Origin: Mesorhizobium_B sp963522145
GTDB taxonomy: Bacteria; Pseudomonadota; Alphaproteobacteria; Rhizobiales; Rhizobiaceae
Direction of reading: 5' to 3'
Assembly (NCBI GenBank): GCA_963522145.1
Contig: CAUQXI010000017.1
Span: 10,838 to 74,837, forward strand
DNA: 64,000 bases
In this document: piece after piece, positions 24,882-33,633 of the stretch
How the letters are laid out: each line of letters opens with the position of its first letter
How positions within the stretch are numbered: the first letter of the stretch is position 1
The notes under the pieces: generated by a model
What the model saw: only the letters and a program-made list of their open reading frames with translations
Told to the model about the DNA's origin: nothing
Databases searched by the model: none
Translations under genes and position numbers: made by a program

Positions 24882-24916
24882 AAAGAGCCCGAGCTTGAGT
24901 AAAGCGCGGGCTCTTT
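24882..24916 (+). terminator. Rho-independent terminator after the small basic protein gene
   Basis: A 10-bp perfect stem (AAAGAGCCCG at 24882-24891, CGGGCTCTTT at 24907-24916) encloses a 15-base loop and ends in TTTAT. The converging DUF6481 gene ends at 24941, so the hairpin may act in both directions. Confidence 0.8.
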
Positions 24917-24940
24917 ATCCTGTCCGGTCAGACAGCAATG

Positions 24941-25369
24941 TCAGCTTGGCCGCGGCGGTGGAGGCATACGGCCGCTGCGCTGCTTGCGAGCTGCATAGCG
25001 CGCGTCGCGCTTGGCCTTCTTCGCCGCGTCTTCCGCCAACTCGCTGGCAAGCCGCTCAAGCTCTTCCGCCTCACGGCGCGCTGCCTCCTCGGCTGCAAGC
25101 TCCGCAGCGACGCGCCGCTCCTCGGCTTCGCGCGCCTCGCGCTCGGCCTTCTCGATCGCCTCGCGGGCAAGCCGCTCCTGCTTCAGCCGTTCCTTTTCCG
25201 CGTTGCGAATCTCGCGTGCTTCGAGGATCGCCTTGCGCTCGGCCTGGCGCGCCAGCACCGCTGGATCATCGGCTGCGGGCTTCGCCTTGAACTTTTCCAG
25301 CAGCGCCTTCTTCGCATCGATCGCCGCGCCGCGCCGATCGGAAAATGTCTGTTCCTTGTAGATCGCCAA
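24941..25369 (-). CDS. DUF6481-type coiled-coil protein
   Basis: A 142-residue charged protein, mostly one long helix rich in Ala, Glu, Arg and Lys (about residues 25-130), ending in GRMPPPPRPS. The N-terminus AIYKEQTFSDRRGAA matches the start of DUF6481 proteins of alphaproteobacteria. I choose TTG 25369 because AAAGG lies 8 bases upstream and similarity starts there; the frame runs 30 codons further up. Function is unknown. It reads divergently from the next luciferase-like gene. Confidence 0.7.
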   Translation of the reverse strand: MAIYKEQTFSDRRGAAIDAKKALLEKFKAKPAADDPAVLARQAERKAILEAREIRNAEKERLKQERLAREAIEKAEREAREAEERRVAAELAAEEAARREAEELERLASELAEDAAKKAKRDARYAARKQRSGRMPPPPRPS

Positions 25370-25575
25370 GTCTGTAACCTTTGGGGGAATGTGTACGCGC
25401 CGCTTACATACGAATTCCGCGCTTAAGTTCAAGGACTTCCTTGCCACACTCGGCGCCAAAGCGGCCTTGATGATCGTTCCGGCTCGAAGATGCAGCGTTC
25501 ACCGTTCCGACTCCTGGCACCGGTTCTTCCGCCCTCTTAGGTGAGTGCAAACGCCCAATGCGAGGAGCAGCAGCC

Positions 25576-26640
25576 ATGGAGCTTGGCCTTTATACTTTCG
25601 CCGATGTGAGCCTCCGCCCCGGCCCGGACGCGATCGATGCGCATCAGCGCCTGCGCAATCTCGTCGAGGAGATCGAACTTGCGGACCAAGTGGGGCTCGA
25701 CGTGTTCGGGCTGGGCGAGCATCACCGGCCGGACTATGCTGCCTCTGCGCCAGTTGTGGCGCTGGCGGCAGCCGCCGAGCGCACAAAGAACATCCGCTTG
25801 AGTTCGGCCGTGACCGTGCTGTCCTCGGACGACCCGGTCCGCGTTTTCCAGCAATTCGCGACGCTGGACCTTCTTTCAAACGGGCGTGCCGAGATCATGG
25901 CCGGGCGTGGCTCATTCATCGAATCGTTTCCGCTGTTCGGCTACGCGCTGGAAGACTACGACGAGTTGTTCTCCGAGAAGCTCGACCTGCTCCTCAAATT
26001 GCGCGACAGCGAGCGCGTGACCTGGGAAGGCACGATGCGCCCGCCGATCCACGATCGCGGCGTTTACCCACGCCCTCTGCAAAACAAGTTGCCGGTCTGG
26101 ATCGCAGTAGGCGGCACGCCGCAATCCGTGTCGCGGGCAGGCACGCTCGGCCTGCCGCTCGCGCTTGCCATCATCGGCGGTGAAACCCGCCGCTTTGCGC
26201 CCCTCTTCGACCTTTACCGCCGCGCGGCGCGACAGGCGGGCCACGATCCGGCGACGCTCAAGACCAGCATCAACGTGCATGGCTTCGTGGGCGAGACAAC
26301 CGAACAGGCCGCTGATCTTTTCTATGGCCCGCAGGCCGAGGTGATGGACCGCATCGGCCGCGAACGCGGCTGGGGGCCGACGAACCGTGCCCACTTCGAT
26401 CAGGCACGCGGACCGGCCGGCAATCTCTTTGTGGGCTCTCCGGAACTGGTGGCGGAAAAGATCGTCGCCAATCACAGGCTGTTCCGAAACGACCGCTTCC
26501 TGATCCAGATGGCCATCGGCATCATGCCCCACGCACAGATCATGAAGGCGATCGAGTTGTTCGGCACCAGGGTGGCGCCCCTGGTACGGAAAGAAACAGC
26601 GAGCAGCGTGACGATGCCCGAAGGGATGGCGGCAGGCTAG
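25576..26640 (+). CDS. LLM class flavin-dependent oxidoreductase
   Basis: A 354-residue (beta/alpha)8 protein of the bacterial luciferase-like family, which uses FMNH2 or F420-type cofactors. Visible landmarks are LADQVGLDVFGLGEHH near residue 42, LSSAVTVLSSDDPVR, and GRGSFIESFPLFGY. ATG 25576 follows GAGGAG at a suitable spacing; an upstream ATG (25558) is less likely. Substrate cannot be deduced. A related family member lies immediately downstream. Confidence 0.87.
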   Translation: MELGLYTFADVSLRPGPDAIDAHQRLRNLVEEIELADQVGLDVFGLGEHHRPDYAASAPVVALAAAAERTKNIRLSSAVTVLSSDDPVRVFQQFATLDLLSNGRAEIMAGRGSFIESFPLFGYALEDYDELFSEKLDLLLKLRDSERVTWEGTMRPPIHDRGVYPRPLQNKLPVWIAVGGTPQSVSRAGTLGLPLALAIIGGETRRFAPLFDLYRRAARQAGHDPATLKTSINVHGFVGETTEQAADLFYGPQAEVMDRIGRERGWGPTNRAHFDQARGPAGNLFVGSPELVAEKIVANHRLFRNDRFLIQMAIGIMPHAQIMKAIELFGTRVAPLVRKETASSVTMPEGMAAG

Positions 26641-26704
26641 GCTCGGCACCATATGGAGGCGGACCGCCCGCATGCTTTAGCGGGCCCGCTTCCGGAGCTT
26701 TCTC

Positions 26705-27700
26705 ATGGTGCCGCTTTCCGTTCTAGACCTCGCGCCCGTGCCGCAGGGCTCTTCTCCCGGAGAGGCCCTGCGGAACTCGGCCGATCTCGCGCGACATGTG
26801 GAAGGCTTGGGCTTCAAGCGCTTCTGGATGGCCGAGCACCACAATATGGAGGGTATCGCCAGCGCGGCTACTGCGGTTGCCCTGGCTCACGTGGCGGCTG
26901 CGACAGACAAGATCCGCATAGGCGCGGGCGGGGTGATGCTGCCCAACCACGCGCCGCTGGTGATCGCCGAGCAGTTCGGCACGCTCGCGGCCCTTCATCC
27001 CGGCCGCGTGGATCTCGGCCTGGGCCGCGCTCCCGGAACCGATGGCGGAACCGCCTATGCGCTGCGGCACAATCTCGGCGGCAGCGACGACTTCCCGCAA
27101 TCGGTGGTCGAGCTCATCAACTATTTCAAGGGCAGCCCCGACGCGCGGGTGCGCGCCTTCCCCGGACAGGGCGAGGATGTGCCGATCTGGATTTTGGGAT
27201 CGAGCCTTTACGGCGCGCAGCTTGCCGCGATGCTGGGCCTGCCCTACGCCTTCGCCTCGCATTTCGCGCCTGCCGAGATGGAAAGCGCCAGCAGGATCTA
27301 TCGCGAGCGCTTCGAACCCTCTGATCAGCTCGATCGCCCTCATCTGATGCTGGCGCTCAACGTCTTTGCTGCGCCCACGGATGCGGAGGCTCGGCTGCTG
27401 TTTTCCTCGCTCCAGCAGGCTTTCGTGAACCTGCGAACAGGACGCCCGGGCAAGCTGCCGCCGCCGGTGGAGAATTTCGAGGCGCAGCTTGACCCGCAGG
27501 ACCGCGCCATGCTGCGTCATTCATTGTCCTGCACCGTGGTTGGCGATCCGGACACGGTGAAAGCCGGCGTGGAAGAGTTCGCCGCCCGCACCGGTGCGGA
27601 CGAATTGATGGTGACGGCGCAGATCTTCGATCACGAGGCGAGAAAGCGCTCCTTCACGATCCTTGCCGAAACACAGGGCAGAACTGCGAAAGCGGCCTGA
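26705..27700 (+). CDS. LLM class flavin-dependent oxidoreductase (YhbW-like)
   Basis: A 331-residue luciferase-like protein of the alkanal monooxygenase-like type (YhbW group). Landmarks are the start LSVLDLAPVPQG, GFKRFWMAEHHNM near residue 38, GGVMLPNHAPLVIAEQFGTL and GRVDLGLGRAPG. It lies 64 bases after the other luciferase-like gene and is only distantly similar to it. Its stop is six bases from the converging transglycosylase stop. Substrate unknown. Confidence 0.88.
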   Translation: MVPLSVLDLAPVPQGSSPGEALRNSADLARHVEGLGFKRFWMAEHHNMEGIASAATAVALAHVAAATDKIRIGAGGVMLPNHAPLVIAEQFGTLAALHPGRVDLGLGRAPGTDGGTAYALRHNLGGSDDFPQSVVELINYFKGSPDARVRAFPGQGEDVPIWILGSSLYGAQLAAMLGLPYAFASHFAPAEMESASRIYRERFEPSDQLDRPHLMLALNVFAAPTDAEARLLFSSLQQAFVNLRTGRPGKLPPPVENFEAQLDPQDRAMLRHSLSCTVVGDPDTVKAGVEEFAARTGADELMVTAQIFDHEARKRSFTILAETQGRTAKAA

Positions 27701-27706
27701 CCACCC

Positions 27707-28945
27707 CTATCGCACTGTTTGGACGAGCTGCTTGTCGGGATAGCAGGTGGCGGCTTGCCCTTGCTTCTCCTGCCACTCGCCGATCGAGCGCCGGGTGCGG
27801 AAGCCCGGCAGCCCGTCCGCGCCGCCGACATCATAACCTTGGCTTTCCAGCGCGCGCTGGAGCCCCGCTACATCGGATCGCGTGAGGCCCTCAACCGGCT
27901 GCCATGCGCCCGAAAATCCCTTGTCGCTGCCAATGATGCGGTCGGCGCCGTGACCGATGAAGAGTGCATAAAGATCGCTCTCATTGTATTCCTTGAGCAC
28001 GTAGAAATTCGGCGTGACGATGAAGGCCGGGCCTGCGCGACCTGCGGGCATCAGGAGAAAGCCCTCGCGCTTCAATTCGGCGCTCGGAAACGGCTTGTTG
28101 TTGACGCGCGTGACGCCGAGCGCGGCCCAATCCTTGAATGTCTTGCCCCGATCCGGCCCCTCAAGCGCGCAGGACACGCTCTCGGGCACCGACACCTCAA
28201 AGCCCCAGTCGCGCCCCTTCTGCCATCCGAAGGAAGCAAGATAGTTGGCGATGGATGCCAGCGTGTCCGGCGCGGAGTTCCAGATGTCAGCCCGACCGTC
28301 GCCATCGCCATCCGCCGCGTGGGTGAGAAACGAAGTCGGCAGGAATTGCGGCTGGCCGAGCGCGCCCGCCCAGGACGAGCGCATAGCCGAACGTCCGACC
28401 TGGCCCTTCTCCACCATGCGCAGCGCGGCGATGAGTTCCTTGCGGAACATGTCCTCGCGGGTGGACAGGAATGCCTTGGTGCCGAGAACCTCGAAGGCGT
28501 CATAGGGCATCCTGGCCGCGCCGAATCCTGATTCACGGCCCCAGATGGCGAGCGCGATGCCGCCCGGGACCCCGTATTTCCGCTCGATCGCGCTGAGCGC
28601 GGCGGCGTTTGCTTTCGCCTTGGCGCGGCCGCCATTTACGACCGCGTTCACGGTCTTCGCCGAGAAATAGGCACCCGGCGAGCGGAACTCGGCTTGATGC
28701 TGCTTGTCGGGCACCTTGGCCTTCTGTCCCGGCAGAACGAGGTCGGGCAGGTCGAGATTGGGCGTCACCCCCTTGAAGGCCGCGTCGAAGGTTTCGCGCG
28801 AGATGCCGGCCTGCCTGGCTTCCGGCCAGAGGTCGTTTGTCAGCCAGGTGCGGAACTGGGCATCGATCGATGCCGCGCTCGCCGGCAGCGCGATGCTCGC
28901 GAGAGCCAGAAGAAGCAGGAGGGCGCGGATCAGGTGAGAAGCCAT
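27707..28945 (-). CDS. Lytic murein transglycosylase, MltB/SLT_3 family
   Basis: A 412-residue exported enzyme with a Sec signal peptide (cleavage about residue 24 after ASA). The catalytic domain contains the active-site Glu in IWGRESGFG (about residue 138), followed by AGALGQPQFLPTSF and DGDGRADIWNS. A C-terminal peptidoglycan-binding domain_1 (LTRSDVAGLQRALESQGYDVGG) follows. It cleaves glycan strands to release anhydro-muropeptides in the periplasm. Such products may feed the Yej-type transporter encoded 8 kb downstream; that link is inference. Confidence 0.92.
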   Translation of the reverse strand: MASHLIRALLLLLALASIALPASAASIDAQFRTWLTNDLWPEARQAGISRETFDAAFKGVTPNLDLPDLVLPGQKAKVPDKQHQAEFRSPGAYFSAKTVNAVVNGGRAKAKANAAALSAIERKYGVPGGIALAIWGRESGFGAARMPYDAFEVLGTKAFLSTREDMFRKELIAALRMVEKGQVGRSAMRSSWAGALGQPQFLPTSFLTHAADGDGDGRADIWNSAPDTLASIANYLASFGWQKGRDWGFEVSVPESVSCALEGPDRGKTFKDWAALGVTRVNNKPFPSAELKREGFLLMPAGRAGPAFIVTPNFYVLKEYNESDLYALFIGHGADRIIGSDKGFSGAWQPVEGLTRSDVAGLQRALESQGYDVGGADGLPGFRTRRSIGEWQEKQGQAATCYPDKQLVQTVR

Positions 28946-29000
28946 GAGGCCAGCCTAATCGGCTGGGCTTGCGCCAAAAATGCGTCGAGCGGTGATGAAG

Positions 29001-29606
29001 TCAGAACACGGTGCGGGCGCGAAGGGCGGCCGACAATGTGCCCTCGTCCAGATAGTCCAGCTCGCCGCCGACCGGCACGCCATGGGCCAGACGCGTGACG
29101 CGCACGTCGAGGCCGCCAAGCTGGTCGGTGAGATAGTGGGCGGTGGTCTGCCCCTCCACCGTGGCGTTCACGGCCAGCACCACTTCCTTGATCTCCCCTT
29201 CCGCCACTCGGCTCACGAGCTGGCGGATCGAAAGCTGGTCGGGGCCTACGCCGTCGAGCGGGTTCAGCGTTCCGCCGAGCACGTGATAACCGGCATTCAG
29301 CGCCGCTGCACGCTCCAGCGCCCAGAGATCGGCGACATCCTCCACCACGATCACGGTGGACTGATCGCGCCGAGGGTCGGCGCAGACGGTACAAGGGTCA
29401 GTCGTATCCACATTGCCGCAGCGCGAGCAGACCCGCACATTCTCGGCCGCATCCGCCATGGCGACGGAAAGCGGCGCGAGAAGCTGGTCCTTCTTCTTGA
29501 TGAGATGCAGCGCCGCCCGCCGCGCCGAGCGCGGCCCCAGCCCGGGAACCTTGGCGAGAAGCTGGATCAGCTTCTCGATCTCAGGGCCCGCAATGCGCTT
29601 GGACAT
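29001..29606 (-). CDS. recR: Recombination mediator RecR
   Basis: A 201-residue DNA-binding protein that works with RecF/RecO to load RecA at gaps. It has an N-terminal HhH region (KVPGLGPRSARRAALH), a four-cysteine zinc finger (CSRCGNVDTTDPCTVC, about residues 58-73), a Toprim domain (VIVVEDVADLWALE) and a Walker B-like C-terminal region. It closes the dnaX-ybaB-recR minus-strand operon. A gap of 136 bases separates it from ybaB. Confidence 0.96.
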   Translation of the reverse strand: MSKRIAGPEIEKLIQLLAKVPGLGPRSARRAALHLIKKKDQLLAPLSVAMADAAENVRVCSRCGNVDTTDPCTVCADPRRDQSTVIVVEDVADLWALERAAALNAGYHVLGGTLNPLDGVGPDQLSIRQLVSRVAEGEIKEVVLAVNATVEGQTTAHYLTDQLGGLDVRVTRLAHGVPVGGELDYLDEGTLSAALRARTVF

Positions 29607-29742
29607 GAAGAAGAACCGATCGGGAAAGGCGGTTGCGTAAGGGGCAAAAGCCGCGCGCGCTGCCCTTCATATGGGATTTCAGAGCAGCGAAGGCAATCTC
29701 CGCATCGCTGCGGGAGCCTTGTCGCTTGGCGCTTCTACACGC

Positions 29743-30066
29743 CTAGAAAGGCAGCTTCATGCCTGGAGGAATGGGCAGGCCCGCTGTCAGCGCCTCGGTC
29801 TTCGCCTGCATGGCCTGCTCCACCTTGGCGCGTGCGTCGTTGAAGGCGGCGAGCACGAGGTCTTCCAGGATCTCGGCCTCGTCCGGCTTCACCAGAGAAG
29901 GGTCGATGCGGAGCGACCGCATCTCGAACTTGCCCGACAGCGTGACCGATACAAGCCCGCCGCCGGACTGTCCGGTGGCTTCGAGGTTGGCGATTTCCTC
30001 CTGCATGGTCTGGAACTTGGCCTGCATCTCCTTGGCCTTGCCCATCAGGCCCAGCAAATCCTTCAT
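29743..30066 (-). CDS. Nucleoid-associated protein YbaB/EbfC
   Basis: A 107-residue small DNA-binding protein that forms tweezer-like dimers on the nucleoid. The start MKDLLGLMGKAKEMQAKF and the VTLSGKFEMRSLRIDPSL core are characteristic. ATG 30066 lies 14 bases after the dnaX stop with an AAGGAG-type site upstream, and the dnaX-ybaB-recR order is conserved widely. Confidence 0.95.
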   Translation of the reverse strand: MKDLLGLMGKAKEMQAKFQTMQEEIANLEATGQSGGGLVSVTLSGKFEMRSLRIDPSLVKPDEAEILEDLVLAAFNDARAKVEQAMQAKTEALTAGLPIPPGMKLPF

Positions 30067-30080
30067 CGCACTCTCCTTGT

Positions 30081-31907
30081 TCAGTCGTCGTCGGTTTCGA
30101 TCGGTTCCGGCGGCGGGGCAGCATCGATCGCGCCTTCCAGCTCGTCGGTTGCGTCGCTCGCGCCGGCAAGCCGCACGTCGATGATCCTCGCGCCGGGAAA
30201 GCGCGACAGGATTTCGGCCACCGTGGGGTCGTTGCGCGCGTCCGTCAGCGCGTCCTCGCGGCGGCTCGCCTCCTCCTCGGCGAGCGTGCGCCCGCCTTCC
30301 GTCTTCGACACAGGCACGAGCCATTGCCGGCCGGTCCACTTCTTGAGCCGGGCCGCAAGGTCGGAGGCGAGCGTCGGCGGAGCATCGGGCGTGAAGCTCA
30401 CCTCGACGCGGCCCGGCTCGATGCGGACGGGACGCATGTGGCGCTTGATCTGGATCTTGAAGGCGAGATCGCGGTTCTGCTCGGCCAGAAGCACGATGTC
30501 GGCGAGCGATGCGACCTTCAAGCCAGGCTCGGCTTCAGGCTCCGGCTCGGGCGCCTTGCGCAAGGCCGTCCCTCCTTGCGAGGAAACGAGCTGTGCCGGG
30601 GGCGGTGACGAAACCGCTTGAACAGGCGGAGCCTGAATCGCTTCGACCGGACGCGGCGAAGCAGGAAGGGACCGCGCGGTGGCGGCGCCGGCTTGCTGTG
30701 CGGGCGTGGCCGGCGCAGGCAATGCCGCGCCCTCGCTCAGGGAGCGCAGCGCCTCGTCCAGCGTCGGCAGATGCGCGGCATGGGCGACGCGAATCAGGAC
30801 CATCTCCGCGGCGCTCGCTGGTCGGGGCGCGGTTGTTACCTCGCTCAGCCCCTTCAGCAGCATCTGCCAGACGCGTGACAGCACGCCCATCGAAAGCGAT
30901 TGCGAGAACGCCGCGCCGCGGGTGCGCTCGTCGGGCGACAGTGCCGCATCGGCGGACGCGTCAACGAAGCGGAAGCGCGACACGAGATGCGTGAACTCGG
31001 CCAAATCGGTCAACACGGCAGCAGGATCGGCGCCGGCATCATACTGGGCGCTGAATTCGGCGAGCGCTTCCGCAACATTCCCCTTCATCAGATGCTCGAA
31101 CAGATCGACCACGCGCGCGCGGTCGGCCAGCCCCAGCATGGCGCGCACGGCTTCGGCTGAAACCGCGCCGCCGCCATGGGCGATCGCCTGATCGAGAATG
31201 GACAGAGCATCGCGCACCGAGCCCTCGGCCGCGCGCGCGATCGCACCAAGCGCCTCCTCCTCGACCGCAATCTCCTCCTGCGCCGCAATGCGCGCGAGAT
31301 GGGCGGCCATCATGCCGGACTCCACGCGGCGAAGATCGAAGCGCTGGCAGCGCGACAGGACGGTGATGGGAACCTTGCGGATCTCGGTGGTCGCGAAGAT
31401 GAATTTCACATGGGGCGGCGGTTCTTCCAGCGTCTTCAGCAGGCCGTTGAAGGCCTGCGTGGACAGCATGTGAACCTCGTCGATGATGTAGACCTTGTAG
31501 CGGGCGGAAACCGGCGCATAGCGCACCTGCTCGATGATCTCCCGGATGTCGTCGATGCCGGTATGCGATGCGGCATCCATCTCGATCACATCGACATGAC
31601 GGCCTTCCATGATGGCGCGGCAATGCTCGCCGGGCATTGAAAGGTCGATCGAGGGAGCGTTGATCTCCGCTGTCTTGTAGTTAAGCGCACGGGCGAGGAT
31701 GCGGGCGGTGGTGGTCTTTCCCACCCCGCGCACGCCGGTCAGCATCCAGGCCTGGGCGATGCGGTTCGCGGCGAAAGCGTTGGTGAGCGTGCGCACCATC
31801 GGCTCCTGGCCGATCAGCGCGGAAAAGTCGGCCGGGCGGTATTTGCGGGCCAGGACGCGATAAGGGCCGGCCGCCTTGGTGTTGTCGGTGCTGCCGGCGT
31901 CCGCCAT
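30081..31907 (-). CDS. dnaX: DNA polymerase III subunit gamma/tau
   Basis: A 608-residue clamp-loader ATPase. The AAA+ domain has Walker A GVRGVGKTTTARI (about residues 44-56), Walker B IIDEVHML, and the sensor motif FATTEIRKVP with SRCQRF. A Pro/Ala-rich linker (about 390-460) leads to the tau-type C-terminal domain. Of the four zinc cysteines typical of gamma/tau, only one (EHCRAIMEGRH) is visible, as I recall for other alphaproteobacterial DnaX. I see no convincing slippery sequence for making a short gamma form. Confidence 0.95.
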   Translation of the reverse strand: MADAGSTDNTKAAGPYRVLARKYRPADFSALIGQEPMVRTLTNAFAANRIAQAWMLTGVRGVGKTTTARILARALNYKTAEINAPSIDLSMPGEHCRAIMEGRHVDVIEMDAASHTGIDDIREIIEQVRYAPVSARYKVYIIDEVHMLSTQAFNGLLKTLEEPPPHVKFIFATTEIRKVPITVLSRCQRFDLRRVESGMMAAHLARIAAQEEIAVEEEALGAIARAAEGSVRDALSILDQAIAHGGGAVSAEAVRAMLGLADRARVVDLFEHLMKGNVAEALAEFSAQYDAGADPAAVLTDLAEFTHLVSRFRFVDASADAALSPDERTRGAAFSQSLSMGVLSRVWQMLLKGLSEVTTAPRPASAAEMVLIRVAHAAHLPTLDEALRSLSEGAALPAPATPAQQAGAATARSLPASPRPVEAIQAPPVQAVSSPPPAQLVSSQGGTALRKAPEPEPEAEPGLKVASLADIVLLAEQNRDLAFKIQIKRHMRPVRIEPGRVEVSFTPDAPPTLASDLAARLKKWTGRQWLVPVSKTEGGRTLAEEEASRREDALTDARNDPTVAEILSRFPGARIIDVRLAGASDATDELEGAIDAAPPPEPIETDDD

Positions 31908-32017
31908 TGCCTGTCCGTTCGCTCCTCGCGCCCGCGACGCGCTTCGAAGTTTCGCCCATGCGCCGACCAGCCGTCAATCAACGACGACGACATGCCAGGC
32001 GAACAGGCGGGAAAGGT

Positions 32018-32114
32018 GGGAGGCTGGCACGATGACCCGTGCCGAGGCTCGTTGGGGCTGCTTCCTTCCGGACCTGACCCGGTTGGCGAGTGGCTCGTCC
32101 ACCACCAACCTCCC
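32018..32114 (-). ncRNA. ffs: Signal recognition particle RNA (4.5S, small bacterial type)
   Basis: Read on the minus strand, the sequence holds the universal SRP tip GGTCAGGTCCGGAAGGAAG (around 32060-32080) with GCAGCC after it. The ends GGGAGG (32114-32109) and CCTCCC (32023-32018) pair to close one long hairpin of about 97 nt. This RNA binds Ffh and directs membrane-protein synthesis. It lies directly upstream of dnaX in the same orientation, as in many alphaproteobacteria. End points are set by the closing helix and may be off by a few bases. Confidence 0.93.
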
Positions 32115-32121
32115 GAAGAAA

Positions 32122-32150
32122 CATATCGGCAATCGGCGCACCGAATGCAA
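32122..32150 (-). promoter_or_regulatory. Putative ffs promoter
   Basis: On the minus strand, TTGCAT (32150-32145) and GATATG (32127-32122) are 17 bases apart, with the RNA 5' end about seven bases further down. Spacing and position suit a sigma-70 promoter for the SRP RNA. The rest of the 341-base gap 31908-32248 holds only ffs and the short leaders of dnaX and the HIT gene. Confidence 0.5.
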
Positions 32151-32248
32151 GCTTATGGAAGACGCGAAATCGGGAAAAGCTGCGGTGCGCCCTTGCGAGC
32201 GATCAGGGCACGTTCTAGCCTTCAGACCACCGCGTCATATCAAAGGAA

Positions 32249-32677
32249 ATGCCGATGCTGCCGGGCCTCAAGGCCGGATTCGAGCTGGACCGACGGCTCG
32301 AAAACGACAGCGAGCCCGTGATGTGGCTCGGACTGTGCGAACTCCGCGTCATGAACGAGCACCGCTGGCCGTGGCTGGTGCTGGTGCCGCAAAGGCCGGG
32401 CGTGGAGGAGATCCACGACCTCACCCCGCTCGATCAGGCGATGATCACCTTTGAAACCAATATGGTGGCGCAGGCGCTCAAGCGCGTCTCGACGTGCCAG
32501 AAGATCAATACCGGCGCGCTTGGCAACATCGTGCGCCAGCTGCATGTGCATGTGGTGGCGCGTTCCGAGGGCGATGCGGCATGGCCCGGACCTGTGTGGG
32601 GTTTCGGCCCGCGTGAGCCCTATACCCGCCGCGAGGACATGCACACGCTGGTCGAGCGCGTGCGCGCCGGTCTTTGA
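32249..32677 (+). CDS. HIT family nucleotide-binding protein
   Basis: A 142-residue histidine-triad protein. The triad region reads QLHVHVVAR (about residues 97-105) and is followed by EGDAAWPGPVWG, typical of the alphaproteobacterial HIT subgroup. HIT proteins hydrolyse or transfer nucleotidyl groups; the substrate here is unknown. ATG 32249 follows AAAGGA; a second in-frame ATG lies two codons on. The stop overlaps the nudC start by four bases (TTGA), so the genes are probably coupled. Confidence 0.88.
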   Translation: MPMLPGLKAGFELDRRLENDSEPVMWLGLCELRVMNEHRWPWLVLVPQRPGVEEIHDLTPLDQAMITFETNMVAQALKRVSTCQKINTGALGNIVRQLHVHVVARSEGDAAWPGPVWGFGPREPYTRREDMHTLVERVRAGL

Positions 32678-33627
32678 CTTTGCAACCCTCCTCTTTTCCG
32701 CTGTTTGGCGGCTTCGCCGACGAACCGAGCGCTGCGGTCGGCTTCGCCGGAAACATGCTCGATCGACGATCGGAAAACCGCGCGGACGATTCTGCAGTCG
32801 TGGCATGGGCCGAAAGCGGAGCACGTGTGCTGCTCCTCAGCAACGGCACGGTCTGCACCCGGTCTGAAGACGGAGCGAAGAACCCCTTCTTCCCGCCGGA
32901 TGAAGCCGTCGCCTTCGGTGCAAACCCGGCCGAGGCGCTTCTGCTCGGCTGGGATGCGCATGGTCCTGTTCTTGCCGCTGCGATCCTGCCCGAGCAGGCC
33001 GAGCGGGCGGATGCAGTGCCTCTGCGCGCGGCCTATGCGCAGGCGCTTTTCGCTTCCGACGCCATGGGCGCGCTGGCGCAGGGGGCGGCACTGCTTGCCT
33101 GGCACAACAGTCACGGCTTTTGTGCCCGCTGCGGTCAAGCAAGCGAGATGCGGGGCGGCGGCGTGAGGCGCGTGTGCCTCGCCTGCGCGGCAGAGCATTT
33201 CCCGCGCACCGATCCGGTCGCCATCATGCTCGCGGTGCGAGAGGAACGCTGCCTGATGGGGCGCGGGCGACACTTCGCGCCCGGCATGTTCTCATGCCTT
33301 GCCGGCTTCATCGAGCCGGGAGAAACGATCGAGAACGCGGTGCGCCGCGAGACCTTTGAGGAATCGGGCATCTGGCTCGGGCGCGTCCGCTACCATGCGA
33401 GCCAGCCCTGGCCGTTTCCCCATTCGCTGATGATCGGCTGCCTCGGCGAGGCGCTGACGGAAGAGATCGACCCCGATCGCGAGGAACTGGAAGCCTGCCG
33501 CTGGTTCGGGCGCGAGGAGGTGCGATCCATGCTCGCCGGCACCCATCCCGACGGGCTGATCGCGCCGCCGGGCGGCGCCATCGCCTCCCACCTGATCCGC
33601 TTCTGGGCGAACGGCGGCGGTTTTTAG
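32674..33627 (+). CDS. nudC: NAD(+) diphosphatase NudC
   Basis: A 317-residue Nudix hydrolase that cleaves NADH/NAD to NMN(H) and AMP and can remove NAD caps from RNA. It has an N-terminal domain, a zinc ribbon (CARCGQ and CLAC, about residues 150-170), an intact Nudix box (GFIEPGETIENAVRRETFEE then SG, about 210-232), and the NudC signature SQPWPFPHSLM. The start is TTG 32674 or TTG 32680, both overlapping or abutting the HIT stop. It converges on pheA with a six-base gap. Confidence 0.93.
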   Translation: MTLQPSSFPLFGGFADEPSAAVGFAGNMLDRRSENRADDSAVVAWAESGARVLLLSNGTVCTRSEDGAKNPFFPPDEAVAFGANPAEALLLGWDAHGPVLAAAILPEQAERADAVPLRAAYAQALFASDAMGALAQGAALLAWHNSHGFCARCGQASEMRGGGVRRVCLACAAEHFPRTDPVAIMLAVREERCLMGRGRHFAPGMFSCLAGFIEPGETIENAVRRETFEESGIWLGRVRYHASQPWPFPHSLMIGCLGEALTEEIDPDREELEACRWFGREEVRSMLAGTHPDGLIAPPGGAIASHLIRFWANGGGF

Positions 33628-33633
33628 CGGAAA

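Noticed and set aside
30081..31907. Programmed frameshift in dnaX producing a short gamma subunit
   Set aside because: I saw no convincing slippery heptamer on the coding strand.
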